The translations under genes and the position numbers were made by a program. Under the pieces are notes generated by a model. It saw only the letters and a list, made by a program, of their open reading frames with translations. It made no database searches and had not been told where the DNA came from. From Rubrobacter xylanophilus (lineage in GTDB: Bacteria > Actinomycetota > Rubrobacteria > Rubrobacterales > Rubrobacteraceae), in contig NZ_AP019791.1 in assembly GCF_007164525.1 (NCBI RefSeq), positions 1,165,501 to 1,229,500 of the forward strand: a stretch of DNA of 64,000 nucleotides, in the 5' to 3' direction. Of the stretch, positions 23,811-33,162 are shown piece after piece (positions within the stretch are counted from its first letter, which is position 1; the number at the start of each line of letters is the position of its first letter).

Positions 23811-24770
23811 CTAGACGTCCCTCCCCACGACCTCGGCGGCGATCATCTCCAGAAACGCCCGCTCGGGACATCCCGGCAGCGCCTCGAGCCCCCGCAGGGC
23901 CGCGCCGATCTCCTCCCGCGCCCAGGCCTCGGTCCGGGCCACGGCGTCGGTGGCCAGCACCGCCGCTATCCCGGCCTCCAGAAGCTCCGGATCCGGCCGC
24001 GGCGTGGCGAGCACCCGCCGGATCGTCGCCGCATCCCCCTCCCTGAGCGCGAAGATTATCGGCAGCGTCACCGTGCCCTCGGCCAGGTCCGCGCCGATGC
24101 CCTTGCCCATGACCCCCGGCTTGCCCACAAGGTCCATCACGTCGTCGGACATCTGGAAGGCCAGCCCGAGCGCCTGCCCGTAGGTGGCCAGCGCGTCTAT
24201 CTGCACCAGCGAGAGACCCCCGAGCGTCCCCCCGGCCACACACGCCGCCCGGAAGAGCCCGGCGGTCTTGAGCCTTATGTGCTCCAGGTAGTCCTCCACG
24301 TCCACCGGCCCCCCGCTGGACCTGAACTGGTCCAGCTCCCCCGCCGCCAGCCCGCGCGAGGCCTCGGCGAACTCCCGGATCACCCGCGGGTCCCCGATGG
24401 ACGCGAGGGCTGAGAACGCCTCGGCGAAAAGGTAGTCCCCGGTCGCCACCGCAACCTCCCGCCCATAGCGGGCCACGGTGGTGGGTACCCCCCGGCGGCT
24501 CTTGGCTTTGTCCACTATGTCGTCGTGGATGAGGGTCGCGGTGTGCAGCACCTCGGTGGCCGTGGCCGCCCGCAGCACCGCGTCCCGGTCGGGCGCCCCG
24601 ATCCCCGCGCTCAACAGAAGAAGCAGCGGCCGCAACCGCTTGCCACCGGAGGTGAGGGCCTCCAGCGCAGGACGGTCCAACCCTCCGGGCGCAGACCGCC
24701 CCACCTCCCTCAGCCGGGCCTCGACCTCGTCCAGAAGCCCGAACACCCTCTCCGGCAGCGCAGACCTCAG
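23811..24770 (-). CDS. hepT: Polyprenyl diphosphate synthase large subunit (HepT-like); probable CTG start
   Basis: 319 residues from CTG 24770. First Asp-rich motif LIHDDIVDKAKSRRG and second FQMSDDVMDLVGKP. GGKRLRPLLLLLSA binds the allylic/IPP substrates, as in long-chain trans-prenyltransferases. The CTG is two bases after the menG stop and has AGGAGG five bases before it. The alternative ATG 24863 overlaps menG by 92 bp and adds a low-complexity leader of 31 residues. It makes the menaquinone side chain, probably with the HepS-like partner two genes upstream. Order hepS-like, menG, hepT equals that of the Bacillus gerC operon. Confidence 0.88.
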   Translation of the reverse strand: MRSALPERVFGLLDEVEARLREVGRSAPGGLDRPALEALTSGGKRLRPLLLLLSAGIGAPDRDAVLRAATATEVLHTATLIHDDIVDKAKSRRGVPTTVARYGREVAVATGDYLFAEAFSALASIGDPRVIREFAEASRGLAAGELDQFRSSGGPVDVEDYLEHIRLKTAGLFRAACVAGGTLGGLSLVQIDALATYGQALGLAFQMSDDVMDLVGKPGVMGKGIGADLAEGTVTLPIIFALREGDAATIRRVLATPRPDPELLEAGIAAVLATDAVARTEAWAREEIGAALRGLEALPGCPERAFLEMIAAEVVGRDV

Positions 24771-24771
24771 G

Positions 24772-25509
24772 CTATCCTCCTCCCCCCACGAATCCCCGGA
24801 TGCCCCGGTGGAGCGTGATGATGCCGCCCGCAAGCCTCCGCCATGTAACATCTTGTAATCCATTACGCTCCATTATGCCAGCTAAAACGTCCGGCGCCAC
24901 GAATTCTCTTACCGATGCGGGCAGGTAGGAGTAGGCGCCGGGGTCTCCGGAGACCGCCGCCCCGAGGCGGGGCACGATCCTGTCGAACCAGAGCCCGTAG
25001 AAGGTGGCGAAGAGGCGGCTCTCCGGGCGGGCTATCTCCAGGCAGACCACCGCTCCCCCGGGGCGCACGACCCGCGCCATCTCGGAGAAGAGGGCGTCGA
25101 GGTCGGGGATGTTGCGTGCGCCGTAGGCTATGGTGGCGGCGTCGAAGCTCGCGGATGGCACCCAGCTCAGGTCGGTGGCGTCCCCGATCCTGTACTCGAT
25201 GTTCGGCCCGCCCCGGGCCCGGCGGAGCATGCCGGGCGAGAAGTCCACCCCGAGGACGCACCCCTCCGGGCCCACCTTCCTGGCCAGCGCCCGGGTGAGC
25301 GAGCCGGTACCGCAGGCCAAATCTATCACCCGGTCGCCCCTGCGGACCCCGGAGGCGCGCACCGCGGCGGCGTTCCAGCGCCGGTAGAGCCCGGCGGTCA
25401 TGAGCGCGTTGAGCAGCTCGTAGCGGCCGGCGATCCTGTCGAACATCTCGCGCACCAGCCGGGCCCGCTCCTCCCCGACCGGGAGTCGGCCGCCGCGCGC
25501 GCCGCTCAA
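24772..25509 (-). CDS. menG: Demethylmenaquinone methyltransferase
   Basis: 245 residues. UbiE/MenG class I methyltransferase: MFDRIAGRYELLNALMTAGLYRRWN, SAM motif VIDLACGTGSLTRAL, GVDFSPGMLRRAR, GDATDLSWVPSASFDAATIAYGARNIPD and the C-terminal YSYLPASVREFVAPDVL. It methylates demethylmenaquinone to menaquinone with SAM. It starts at TTG 25509, which overlaps the preceding stop (TTGA). Its stop is followed one base later by the CTG start of hepT. Its C-terminal Gly-rich codons double as the hepT ribosome binding site. Confidence 0.9.
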   Translation of the reverse strand: MSGARGGRLPVGEERARLVREMFDRIAGRYELLNALMTAGLYRRWNAAAVRASGVRRGDRVIDLACGTGSLTRALARKVGPEGCVLGVDFSPGMLRRARGGPNIEYRIGDATDLSWVPSASFDAATIAYGARNIPDLDALFSEMARVVRPGGAVVCLEIARPESRLFATFYGLWFDRIVPRLGAAVSGDPGAYSYLPASVREFVAPDVLAGIMERNGLQDVTWRRLAGGIITLHRGIRGFVGGGG

Positions 25510-25922
25510 GCCCCGCTCCCCGCCGCCCGGATCCTCTCCTCGGAGGCCTCCTGACCTTCGCCGGAGATGATGTCCAAAAGCCCGGCCAGGTGCGGGGTCC
25601 ACATCTCGAGATCCACCCGGCCACCGGAGGCGATACGGCCGGCACCGTCCCGGATCATCCGGCTCGCCACCGCCACGAAGCGCGGCTCGTCCAGCCGGGC
25701 TATGGTCTCGACCGCCCGGGCGTACTCGTCGTCCCCGACGAGCACCCGCTCGTCGTCCGCGGCACCGGCGGCGTAGTGGGCGTCGAAGCCCCGCTGCAGC
25801 AGCTGGAGAGACTCGGCGACGACCGGCACCCGCGGGTCGTCTTCCGGCAACCCGGAGGCTGCCCGCAGAAACACGCGCCGCAAAGAGACCCCGGGAGTCC
25901 TCCCGCTCGTGAAGTCGCTCAA
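25506..25922 (-). CDS. Probable HepS-like small subunit of a heterodimeric polyprenyl diphosphate synthase
   Basis: A 138-residue, mostly helical protein without motifs of its own. DAHYAAG, then [36 protein letters not shown], resembles in pattern the Bacillus HepS segment with DTH followed by LAGDYYSGLYYxLLA and a run ending in AI. Combined with its place just before menG and hepT, this suggests the regulatory small subunit that fixes chain length. It is shorter than Bacillus HepS (about 250 residues). The start is TTG 25922, overlapping the hemL stop (TTGA), with GGGAGGGG upstream. Identity rests on weak similarity plus gene order. Confidence 0.55.
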   Translation of the reverse strand: MSDFTSGRTPGVSLRRVFLRAASGLPEDDPRVPVVAESLQLLQRGFDAHYAAGAADDERVLVGDDEYARAVETIARLDEPRFVAVASRMIRDGAGRIASGGRVDLEMWTPHLAGLLDIISGEGQEASEERIRAAGSGA

Positions 25923-27238
25923 GATCCCCTCCCGGCAAACCACTCCGCGGCGGCCTCCACGGTCCGGTCTATCTCCTCCTCGGAGTGGGCAAGCGAGATG
26001 AAGCCGGCCTCGTACTGACTCGGGGCCAGGTACACCCCGCGCGCGAGCATGTGCCAGAAGAAGTCCTTGAAGAGCTCCGCGTCAGAGGTGGCGGCGGAGG
26101 CGAAGTCGTGCACCGGACCCGCGGTGAAGAAGAGGCTCACCATCGAACCCACCCGGTTCACCGTCACGGGGATGCCCGAGCCGGAGGCGGCCTCCAGCAT
26201 CCCCCGCTCCCAGCGGGCGCCGAGATCCTCCAGGCGTTCGTAGAAGCCGGGCTCGCCCGCGGCGCGCAGGGTGGCCAGCCCCGCGGACATGGCCAGCGGG
26301 TTGCCCGAGAGCGTACCGGCCTGGTAGACGGGACCGGCCGGGGCCACCCGCTCCATGATCTCGCGCCGCCCCCCGTAGGCTCCGACCGGGAGCCCCCCGC
26401 CGATGACCTTCCCGAGGCAGGTCAGGTCCGGCTCCACACCGTAGAGCTCCTGGGCCCCGCCCCGGGAGACCCGGAAGCCCGTCATCACCTCGTCGAAGAT
26501 CAGGAGCGCGCCGTAGGAGGCGGTGACCTCCCGGAGCCCCTCCAGAAAGCCCTCCTGCGGGGGGACGCAGCCCATGTTCCCCGCCACTGGCTCCAGGATC
26601 ACCGCCGCAAACTCCTCCCCCCGCTCCTCGAAGAGCGCCCGCACCGCCTCCAGGTCGTTGTAGGGCAGGACAGCGGTGTCCCGGGCGGCCCCCGGCGTCA
26701 CCCCGGGGCTGTCCGGCAGCCCCAGCGTGGCGACCCCGCTCCCGGCCGAGACGAGCAGGGCGTCGCCGTGGCCGTGGTAGTTGCCGTCGAACTTCAGTAT
26801 CTTCTCCCGACCCGTGTATCCCCGGGCCAGGCGCACCGCGCTCATGGTGGCCTCGGTCCCCGAGTTGACCATCCGCACCACCTCCACCGAGGGCACCGCC
26901 TCGCACACCAGCTCGGCGAGCTCCACCTCCAGCTCCGTGGGGGCGCCGAAGGTGGTGCCCCGGCGGGCCGCACGCTCGACGGACTCCACCACGCGTGGTG
27001 GAGCATGCCCCAGAAGGAGCGGACCGTAGCTCATCACGTAGTCGATGTAGGCGTTGCCGTCGGCGTCGAAGATCCTGGCCCCCTCGCCCCGCTCCATGAA
27101 CAGCGGGTCCCCGCCCACGGAGCGGAAGGCCCGCACCGGGCTGTTCACCCCGCCCGGCATCCGGCGCACCGCGCGCTCCATCAGCCGGGCCGAGCGGTCC
27201 CGGGCGAGCCTGCGTCGGGCCTCCTGCAAGCCGCTCAC
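25919..27238 (-). CDS. hemL: Glutamate-1-semialdehyde 2,1-aminomutase
   Basis: 439 residues. Class III PLP aminotransferase fold: [17 protein letters not shown] at the N-terminus, [44 protein letters not shown] and the PLP Lys in [17 protein letters not shown]. It turns glutamate-1-semialdehyde into 5-aminolaevulinate in the C5 pathway, fitting hemA in the same run. It starts at GTG, 22 bp after the hemB stop. Confidence 0.95.
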   Translation of the reverse strand: MSGLQEARRRLARDRSARLMERAVRRMPGGVNSPVRAFRSVGGDPLFMERGEGARIFDADGNAYIDYVMSYGPLLLGHAPPRVVESVERAARRGTTFGAPTELEVELAELVCEAVPSVEVVRMVNSGTEATMSAVRLARGYTGREKILKFDGNYHGHGDALLVSAGSGVATLGLPDSPGVTPGAARDTAVLPYNDLEAVRALFEERGEEFAAVILEPVAGNMGCVPPQEGFLEGLREVTASYGALLIFDEVMTGFRVSRGGAQELYGVEPDLTCLGKVIGGGLPVGAYGGRREIMERVAPAGPVYQAGTLSGNPLAMSAGLATLRAAGEPGFYERLEDLGARWERGMLEAASGSGIPVTVNRVGSMVSLFFTAGPVHDFASAATSDAELFKDFFWHMLARGVYLAPSQYEAGFISLAHSEEEIDRTVEAAAEWFAGRGS

Positions 27239-27260
27239 TCAGAGATCCCCCCTTCCGGAC

Positions 27261-28241
27261 CTACTCCGAGAGCCAGCGGGCCACCTCGGGAGCGAAGTAG
27301 GTGATGATGATCTCCGCCCCGGCGCGTTTTATCCCCGTGAGCGCCTCCAGCACCGCGGACCGTTCGTCGAGCCAGCCGTTCTGGGATGCGGCCTTTATCA
27401 TGGCGTACTCCCCGCTCACGCTGTAGGCGGCGAGCGGGAGGTTGGTCGCCTCGCGGACCCGCCGGATCACGTCCAGGTACGGCAGCGCGGGCTTGACCAT
27501 CACGATGTCCGCCCCCTCCTCGACGTCCAGCTCCACCTCCAAGAGCGCCTCCCGGGCGTTGGCCGGGTCCATCTGGTAGGAGCGCCGGTCGCCGAAGGCC
27601 GGGGCGCTCTCGGCGGCCTCCCGGAAGGGCCCGTAGAAGGAGGAGGCGTACTTGGCCGCATAGGCCATGATCGGGGTGTTGTGGAAGCCCTCGCTGTCCA
27701 GCTCGCTCCTGATCGCCGCCACACGCCCGTCCATCATGTCCGAGGGGGCGACGATGTCCGCTCCGGCCTCGGCCTGAGAAGCGGCGGTGCGGGCGAGCAG
27801 CTCGAGGGTGACGTCGTTGAGCACCTCGCCGGTCTCCTTCTCCACCACCCCGCAGTGGCCGTGGCTGGTGTACTCGCACAGACACACGTCGGTTATGACC
27901 ACGAGCTCCGGCACGGCGTCCTTTATGGCGCGGGTGGCGAGCTGGACGATGCCCTCCGGGTCGTAGGCCCCGGTGGCCGCCTCGTCCTTCTGCTCGGGGA
28001 TGCCGAAGAGGAGCACCGCGGGGATGCCGAGCCGGTAAACGCGCCCGGCCTCCTCCACCGCGTGGTTTATGGAGAGCTGGAAGATGCCCGGCATGGAGTC
28101 GACCGGGTTGCGCACGTCCTCCCCCGCGGCCACGAAGATGGGGTAGACCAGATCCTCTGGAGAGAGCTCGGTCTCCCGCACGAGCCTCCGCAGGGACGCC
28201 GTGCGGCGGGTCCTGCGCATCCTCTGAACCGGAAATGACAT
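27261..28241 (-). CDS. hemB: Delta-aminolaevulinic acid dehydratase (porphobilinogen synthase)
   Basis: 326 residues. Zinc-type metal site: [14 protein letters not shown]. Schiff-base lysines: [15 protein letters not shown] and [15 protein letters not shown]. The zinc-binding cysteine form is kept, rather than the Mg-only form. The ATG at 28241 is preceded by GAGGTGAGG. It joins two ALA molecules into porphobilinogen. It lies 8 bp after the cobA-hemD stop. Confidence 0.95.
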   Translation of the reverse strand: MSFPVQRMRRTRRTASLRRLVRETELSPEDLVYPIFVAAGEDVRNPVDSMPGIFQLSINHAVEEAGRVYRLGIPAVLLFGIPEQKDEAATGAYDPEGIVQLATRAIKDAVPELVVITDVCLCEYTSHGHCGVVEKETGEVLNDVTLELLARTAASQAEAGADIVAPSDMMDGRVAAIRSELDSEGFHNTPIMAYAAKYASSFYGPFREAAESAPAFGDRRSYQMDPANAREALLEVELDVEEGADIVMVKPALPYLDVIRRVREATNLPLAAYSVSGEYAMIKAASQNGWLDERSAVLEALTGIKRAGAEIIITYFAPEVARWLSE

Positions 28242-28249
28242 TTTTCGCC

Positions 28250-29785
28250 TCACCTCTCTTGCGACGCACGGGCGGCGAAGAGCCCGACCACCGCCCTGAC
28301 CAGCCCCTCTATAGTGTACTCGTCGGCCTCGGCGTCGACCCGGATGCCCCGCTCCCTCGCCGCGGCGGCGGTCACGGGTCCGATGCACGCCACCCGGGTC
28401 TTCGCCAGGAGCCGGGCCGCCTCCCCGGCTCCGAAGGCGGCGGCGAAGTTCTCGACGGTGGAGCTCGCCGTGAAGGTCACGCAGTCCACCTCTCCAGTCT
28501 CCAGCCGGCGGGCGAGCTCCTCCCGCCCCTCCGCCGAGGGGACCGTCTCGTAGGCCGGCGGCACGACCACCTTTGCCCCCGCGGCCCGCAGCCGCTCGGG
28601 GAGCACCTCCCGGGCCCGGGCGGCCCGCGGGATCAGGACGCGCCGGCCCTCGAGCGGCTCCCCGGAGATCTCCTCCAGCAGCGCCTCGGCCCGGTACTCC
28701 CGGGGAACGGCATCCACCCGCAGCCCGGCCTCCCGCACCCGCCCGGCCGTGGCGGGCCCGATGGCGGCGATCCTCGCCCGTCGCGGGACGGCCCGCACGT
28801 CCAGCCCGTGGAACACCAGCCGCTCCAGAAAGGCCCCGACCCCGTTGACGCTGGTGAAGACGATCCAGTCGAAGGAGTCCAGCTCCCGGATCGCCGCGTC
28901 CAGCGGCCCGAAGTCCGCGGGAGGGCGTATCTCGATGGTCGGGAACTCCACCACCGCGGCGCCGAGCTCCTCCAGCCGCCGCGAGAGCTCTCCGGCCTGG
29001 GCTCTGGCGCGGGTGACTACCACGCGCCGCCCGAAGAGCGGGCGCGCCTCGTACCAGGCGAGCCCCTCCTCCCGCAGCCGGACCACCTCCCCGACCACGG
29101 TCACCGCCGGAGGTCGCATCCCGGCCTCCGCCACCCGCCCGGCGATGTCCGCAAGGGTGCCCGTCACGGTCCGCTGCTCGGGGACCGTCCCCCAGCGGAT
29201 GACCGCCACCGGCGTGTCCGGATCGCGCCCGGCGGCGACGAGCGAGGCGGCGATCTCCCCGAGGCGTCCCACTCCCATGTACAGCACCAGGGTGTCGGCC
29301 CCGCGGGCCACCCGGTCCCAGTCCACGTCAGTCCGACCCTTGGAGGGGTCTTCGTGCCCGGTGACGAAGGCCACGCTGGAGGCGAGGTTGCGGTGGGTGA
29401 CCGGGATGCCGGCGTAGGCGGGGGCGGCGATCCCGCTGGTGACCCCGGGCACCACCTCGAAGGGCAGGCCGGCCTCGAGCAGCGCCAGCGCCTCCTCCCC
29501 GCCCCGGCCGAAGACGTAGGGGTCTCCCCCCTTCAGCCGCACCACCCGCTTCCCCTCCCGGCCGAGCCGGACGAGCAGCGCGTTGATCTCCTCCTGCTTC
29601 ATGGCCTGGTCGTCGCCGGGACGCTTGCCGACGTAGAAGAGCTCGGCGTCCTGCCGGACATGCCGCAGCAGCGCCTGCGGGGCGAGACGGTCGTAGACCA
29701 CGGCGTCGGCCTCCTCGAGGAGCCTGAGCCCCTTCACCGTGATGAGACCGGGATCACCGGGACCGCTCCCGACCAGGTGGATCAC
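28250..29785 (-). CDS. cobA-hemD: Fused uroporphyrinogen-III C-methyltransferase / uroporphyrinogen-III synthase
   Basis: 511 residues. Residues ~1-250 are SAM-dependent uroporphyrinogen-III methyltransferase: [60 protein letters not shown] and [10 protein letters not shown]. Residues ~255-500 are the two-lobed HemD synthase: [60 protein letters not shown] and [12 protein letters not shown]. It makes uroporphyrinogen III and the first siroheme/cobalamin branch intermediate, precorrin-2. The next enzyme, precorrin-2 dehydrogenase, is encoded 2.2 kb upstream. It starts at GTG overlapping the hemC stop (GTGA). Confidence 0.94.
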   Translation of the reverse strand: MIHLVGSGPGDPGLITVKGLRLLEEADAVVYDRLAPQALLRHVRQDAELFYVGKRPGDDQAMKQEEINALLVRLGREGKRVVRLKGGDPYVFGRGGEEALALLEAGLPFEVVPGVTSGIAAPAYAGIPVTHRNLASSVAFVTGHEDPSKGRTDVDWDRVARGADTLVLYMGVGRLGEIAASLVAAGRDPDTPVAVIRWGTVPEQRTVTGTLADIAGRVAEAGMRPPAVTVVGEVVRLREEGLAWYEARPLFGRRVVVTRARAQAGELSRRLEELGAAVVEFPTIEIRPPADFGPLDAAIRELDSFDWIVFTSVNGVGAFLERLVFHGLDVRAVPRRARIAAIGPATAGRVREAGLRVDAVPREYRAEALLEEISGEPLEGRRVLIPRAARAREVLPERLRAAGAKVVVPPAYETVPSAEGREELARRLETGEVDCVTFTASSTVENFAAAFGAGEAARLLAKTRVACIGPVTAAAARERGIRVDAEADEYTIEGLVRAVVGLFAARASQER

Positions 29786-30699
29786 GACCTCACCCTCCCC
29801 ACGAAGCTCAGGATCTCGCCCGCCCCCCGCTCCAGGAGCCTCCGGGCCAGGGCCTGCCCGACCTCCTCCGGCTCCTCACCGCTCTCCTCGCCCTCGTGCA
29901 GTGTCTTGCCATTGGGGGAGACGACCGCACCCCGCAGGCGTACTCGCCCCCCCACCGCCACCGCGCGTGCACCCACCGGAACCCGACACCCACCCCCGAG
30001 CTCCCGCAGCAGCGCCCGCTCGGCCGCTACCTCGCGCTCGGCCACCGGATCGTTGAGGAGCCGCCGGATCTCACCCAGCCGGGGATCGCCGCTCCGCACC
30101 GCCACGGCCAGCGCCCCCTGCCCCGCCGCGGGGAGCAGGATCTCGTGCGGAACGACCACGTGCGGCGCCTCCAGCCCGAGCCGCTCGATACCGGCCCTGG
30201 CCAGCACCAGTGCCTCCGCCGCCCCCTCGCGCACCTTGCGGATGCGGGTATCCACGTTCCCCCGGATCTCCACGACCCGCAGATCCGGCCTCCGGTGCAG
30301 CAGCTGCGCCCGACGCCGCAGGCTGGAGGTGGCGACCCGCGCCCCCTCGGGAAGTTCGTCCACCGTCCAGCCCTCCTCCGAGACCAGAACGTCGGAGGGA
30401 TCCTCCCGCCCGGCGACGGCCGCGAGCGTCACCCCCTCCGGCAGCCCGGTGGGAACATCCTTCATGGAGTGAACGGCGAGGTCCACCTCCCCGGAGAGCA
30501 GCGCCTCGTCGAGCTGACGGGTGAAGACGTCCCGCTGGTCTATCACCGAGAGCGGGGTGTCGGGACGCCGGTCGCTGGTGGTCCTTATCCTGCGCAGTTC
30601 CACCCCGAAACCCGCCCGCCGCAGCCTTGCGGCGCAGAACCCGGCCTGTATCAGGGCCAGCGGCGAGCCCCGGGTGCCCAGAACGAGCCGCCCGGACAT
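29782..30699 (-). CDS. hemC: Hydroxymethylbilane synthase
   Basis: 305 residues. LVLGTRGSPLALIQA at the start, DVFTRQLDEALLSGEVDLAVHSMKDVPT, RRAQLLHRRPDLRVVEIRGNVDTRIRKV and GQGALAV. The cofactor Cys is in LGGGCRVPVGA. It polymerises porphobilinogen to hydroxymethylbilane using the dipyrromethane cofactor. The ATG at 30699 lies two bases after the hemA stop. Confidence 0.95.
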   Translation of the reverse strand: MSGRLVLGTRGSPLALIQAGFCAARLRRAGFGVELRRIRTTSDRRPDTPLSVIDQRDVFTRQLDEALLSGEVDLAVHSMKDVPTGLPEGVTLAAVAGREDPSDVLVSEEGWTVDELPEGARVATSSLRRRAQLLHRRPDLRVVEIRGNVDTRIRKVREGAAEALVLARAGIERLGLEAPHVVVPHEILLPAAGQGALAVAVRSGDPRLGEIRRLLNDPVAEREVAAERALLRELGGGCRVPVGARAVAVGGRVRLRGAVVSPNGKTLHEGEESGEEPEEVGQALARRLLERGAGEILSFVGRVRS

Positions 30700-30701
30700 C
30701 G

Positions 30702-31991
30702 TCAGGGCTCTCTGGAGCGGTGCAGCTCCATCCCGGGACCGCGCAGCGCGAGCAGCCGCCGCCGGACCTCGGCGCTGTCTAAAGGATCGCCGGCTTCGGC
30801 CCGGGCCTTTATCTCGGAGATGGGGCCGTGCAGCAGCTTGTTGACGATCGAGCGGCTCATCTTCTCCACGGCCTCCTCCTGCTCCGGGGAGAGGTTCATC
30901 TTCTTCAGCGTCCGGGAGACCTCGTGCCGCCGGATCCTCTCGGCCCCGTCGCGCAGCTCCTTGATGAGCGGAGCGACGTGCAGGGTGCTGAGCCAGCTCA
31001 TGAACTCCACCACCGCCGGACCGATCATCTCCTCGGCCGCCGCCGCGGCCTCCCGCCGGTCCTCGGCGTTGCGCTCGACGACGGCCTGCAGATCGTCTAT
31101 GTCGTACAGGAAGGCTCCCTCGATGCTCTGCACCACCGGGTCGATGTCCCGCGGAACGGCTATGTCGATGAGGAAGAGCGGCTCCTCCCTGGCCTCGAGC
31201 GCGGCCGAGACCTCCGGACCGCGGATGACCCATTCCCCGGAGCCGGTGGAGCTGACCACGATGTCCGCCGCCGCCAGCTCGCGCGGCAGATCCGCGAGGT
31301 CGATCGCCCGCCCGCCGAAGAGCCCGGCGAGCCGCTCGGCCCGCTCGCGAGTCCGGTTGGCTATCCGGAGCTCGCTAACCCCCCGGTCCCTGAGGTGCCG
31401 GACGAGGAGCTCGCTCATCTCCCCTGCTCCGAGGACGAGCGCCCGCCGCCCCTCCAGCGAACCGAAGACCTCCCCGGCGAGCTTCGCCGCCACGTGGGGC
31501 ACCGAGAGCGAGCTGTCCCCGATGCCGGTCTCGGCGCGCACCCGCTTGCCGACCCTGAGCGAGGTGTGGAAAAGCCGGTTGAGCACCGGCCCCGTGCACC
31601 GCTCCTCGGTGGCCATCCGGTAGGCGTCGCGCACCTGTCCCAGGATCTGGGCCTCCCCCACCACCATGGAATCGAGCGAGGCCGAGACCCTGTAGAGATG
31701 ACGCACGGCCTCGGCGTCGGTGTACCAGTAGGTGTCCCGGCGGAACGAGCCGGGCTCCAACCCCCTGTCCTCGGCCAGCAACCCGAGCAGCCGGTCGCGG
31801 GCCGACTCGTCCTCCACCACGGCGTAGAGCTCGGTGCGGTTGCAGGTGGAGAGCAGCACCGCCTCGGAGACCAGCGGCTCCTCCCGCAGCCGCCCGAGAA
31901 ACGACCGGGCCGCACACGGCGCAAAGGCCACCCTCTCCCGCACCTCTACCGGGGCCGAACGATGGCTCATGCCCGCAACCGCGATAAGCAC
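30702..31991 (-). CDS. hemA: Glutamyl-tRNA reductase
   Basis: 429 residues. Catalytic Cys in LLSTCNRTELYAV; VGEAQILGQVRDAYR; NADPH site VLGAGEMSELLVRHL with IANRTRERAERL; VVSSTGSGEWVI; a long C-terminal dimerisation helix region. It reduces Glu-tRNA to glutamate-1-semialdehyde, the entry to tetrapyrroles by the C5 route. It starts at GTG 31991 and overlaps the precorrin-2 dehydrogenase gene by 25 bp. Confidence 0.95.
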   Translation of the reverse strand: MLIAVAGMSHRSAPVEVRERVAFAPCAARSFLGRLREEPLVSEAVLLSTCNRTELYAVVEDESARDRLLGLLAEDRGLEPGSFRRDTYWYTDAEAVRHLYRVSASLDSMVVGEAQILGQVRDAYRMATEERCTGPVLNRLFHTSLRVGKRVRAETGIGDSSLSVPHVAAKLAGEVFGSLEGRRALVLGAGEMSELLVRHLRDRGVSELRIANRTRERAERLAGLFGGRAIDLADLPRELAAADIVVSSTGSGEWVIRGPEVSAALEAREEPLFLIDIAVPRDIDPVVQSIEGAFLYDIDDLQAVVERNAEDRREAAAAAEEMIGPAVVEFMSWLSTLHVAPLIKELRDGAERIRRHEVSRTLKKMNLSPEQEEAVEKMSRSIVNKLLHGPISEIKARAEAGDPLDSAEVRRRLLALRGPGMELHRSREP

Positions 31992-32584
31992 CGGCTCACC
32001 TCCTCTTCAAGCCTCCCGTCGGGGGCCCGGCCATCCCTGCGGGCCCTCCAGAGCTCCTCCACGATCCCGGCCCACTCCGGTCCGAAGAGCCCCTCCAGCC
32101 GCCGCCGGATCTCCCGCGCCAGCGCCGGCGAGGCGCCCCCGGTGGAGACGGCCACCTGCAGCCTGCCGCGCCGCAACGCCGAGGGCAGGGCGAAGTCCCC
32201 GCCACCGGGATCGTCGGCCACGTTTACCGGGACGCCCAGCCGCCGGCCCTCCCGGGCGACGGCTTCGTTGACCTCCCGCGAACCGGTGGCCGCGAAGGCG
32301 ACGAACGCCCCCTCCAGATCCCCCGTCCTGTACGGCCGGCGGTGAACCTCGTGTGCCAGACCCTCGAGCTCGGGGGAGACCTCCGGTGCCACGACCACCA
32401 CCTCAGCCCGCGCCTGCAGCAGCCGCCGGGCCTTGCGGGTGGCTACCCCGCCCGCCCCGACCAGCACGCAGCGCCTGCCTTGCAGGTTCAGAAATACCGG
32501 ATAGAGGACGGAGTTGTCGCTCCTGATCTTCTTCTCCCAAAGGTCGTGTCCAAAAGCCCTGCGCCTGGCCCGGAAGTCTAGCAC
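31967..32584 (-). CDS. Precorrin-2 dehydrogenase / sirohydrochlorin ferrochelatase (CysG N-terminal type)
   Basis: 205 residues with LYPVFLNLQGRRCVLVGAGGVATRKARRLLQARAEVVVVAP, the NAD-binding start of the Met8/CysG-B fold, then FVAFAATGSREVNEAVAREGRRLGVPVNVADDP and FALPSALRRGRLQVAVSTGGASPALAREIRRRLE. It oxidises precorrin-2 and inserts iron to give siroheme. The start is uncertain. GTG 32584 is the only conventional start before LYPVFL and lacks a ribosome binding site, giving an extra ~27 residues that look non-conserved. It overlaps hemA by 25 bp. Confidence 0.86.
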   Translation of the reverse strand: MLDFRARRRAFGHDLWEKKIRSDNSVLYPVFLNLQGRRCVLVGAGGVATRKARRLLQARAEVVVVAPEVSPELEGLAHEVHRRPYRTGDLEGAFVAFAATGSREVNEAVAREGRRLGVPVNVADDPGGGDFALPSALRRGRLQVAVSTGGASPALAREIRRRLEGLFGPEWAGIVEELWRARRDGRAPDGRLEEEVSRCLSRLRA

Positions 32585-32637
32585 AGGCAGAGTGCGCAGA
32601 GTGTCGCACCGGAGGCCCTACGCAACAGTGTGACCCT

Positions 32638-33093
32638 TCACGCCTCCGCTTCGCCCTTGCGCTTCTCGAGAAGCCGGACCCCCTCCACGGACATGCCCTT
32701 GTCCACCGCCTTGCACATGTCGTAGAGGGTGAGCGCCGCCACGCTCACCGCGGTGAGGGCCTCCATCTCCACCCCGGTCCGGTCGCTGGCCCGGGCCGTG
32801 GCCACTATCCCCACCGAGTCTTCTCCGACCTCGAAGTCCACGTCGACCGAGCTCAGGGCCACGCCGTGGCAGAGGGGAATGAGCTCCGGCGTCCGCTTGG
32901 CCGCCATCACCCCGGCGATGCGGGCCGTGTTCAGCGCATCGCCCTTGGGGAGCGCCCGCTCCCGCAGCAGCCGCACCGTCCGGGGCGACATCCGGACCAT
33001 CCCTGCGGCCCGGGCCTCCCGGAAGACGACCGGCTTCCCGCCCACGTCGACCATCCGGGCCGTCCCCTCGTTGTCCAGGTGGGAGAATTCCAT
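32638..33093 (-). CDS. moaC: Cyclic pyranopterin monophosphate synthase MoaC
   Basis: 151 residues, the usual length. [19 protein letters not shown] at the start, [27 protein letters not shown] with the key Lys, His and Cys region, [30 protein letters not shown] with the conserved Glu and Asp, and a Lys-rich end. It forms cPMP in molybdenum cofactor synthesis. It is alone here, without moaA, at the head of the tetrapyrrole run. Confidence 0.95.
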   Translation of the reverse strand: MEFSHLDNEGTARMVDVGGKPVVFREARAAGMVRMSPRTVRLLRERALPKGDALNTARIAGVMAAKRTPELIPLCHGVALSSVDVDFEVGEDSVGIVATARASDRTGVEMEALTAVSVAALTLYDMCKAVDKGMSVEGVRLLEKRKGEAEA

Positions 33094-33134
33094 CCGAGGG
33101 CCTCCACTAGCGTTTTGTACGGGTCAGAAGACGC

Positions 33135-33157
33135 GGGACGCGCCGGGGGCGCGTCCC
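33135..33157 (-). terminator. Hairpin terminator after the sel genes
   Basis: GGGACGCGCC (33135-33144) and GGCGCGTCCC (33148-33157) form a perfect 10-bp stem with a 3-nt loop. It lies just downstream of tRNA-Sec on the minus strand and upstream of moaC. The following T-tract is weak (GCGTCTTCT). Confidence 0.65.
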
Positions 33158-33162
33158 CGTTG

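Noticed and set aside
24771-24863. ATG 24863 as the hepT start
   Set aside because: It would overlap menG by 92 bp and add a low-complexity leader; CTG 24770 has an ideal ribosome site and gives the usual length. Kept as an alternative only.
28235-30472. A 745-codon plus-strand frame opposite cobA-hemD and hemC
   Set aside because: Shadow of two clearly identified haem genes; composition is non-protein-like.
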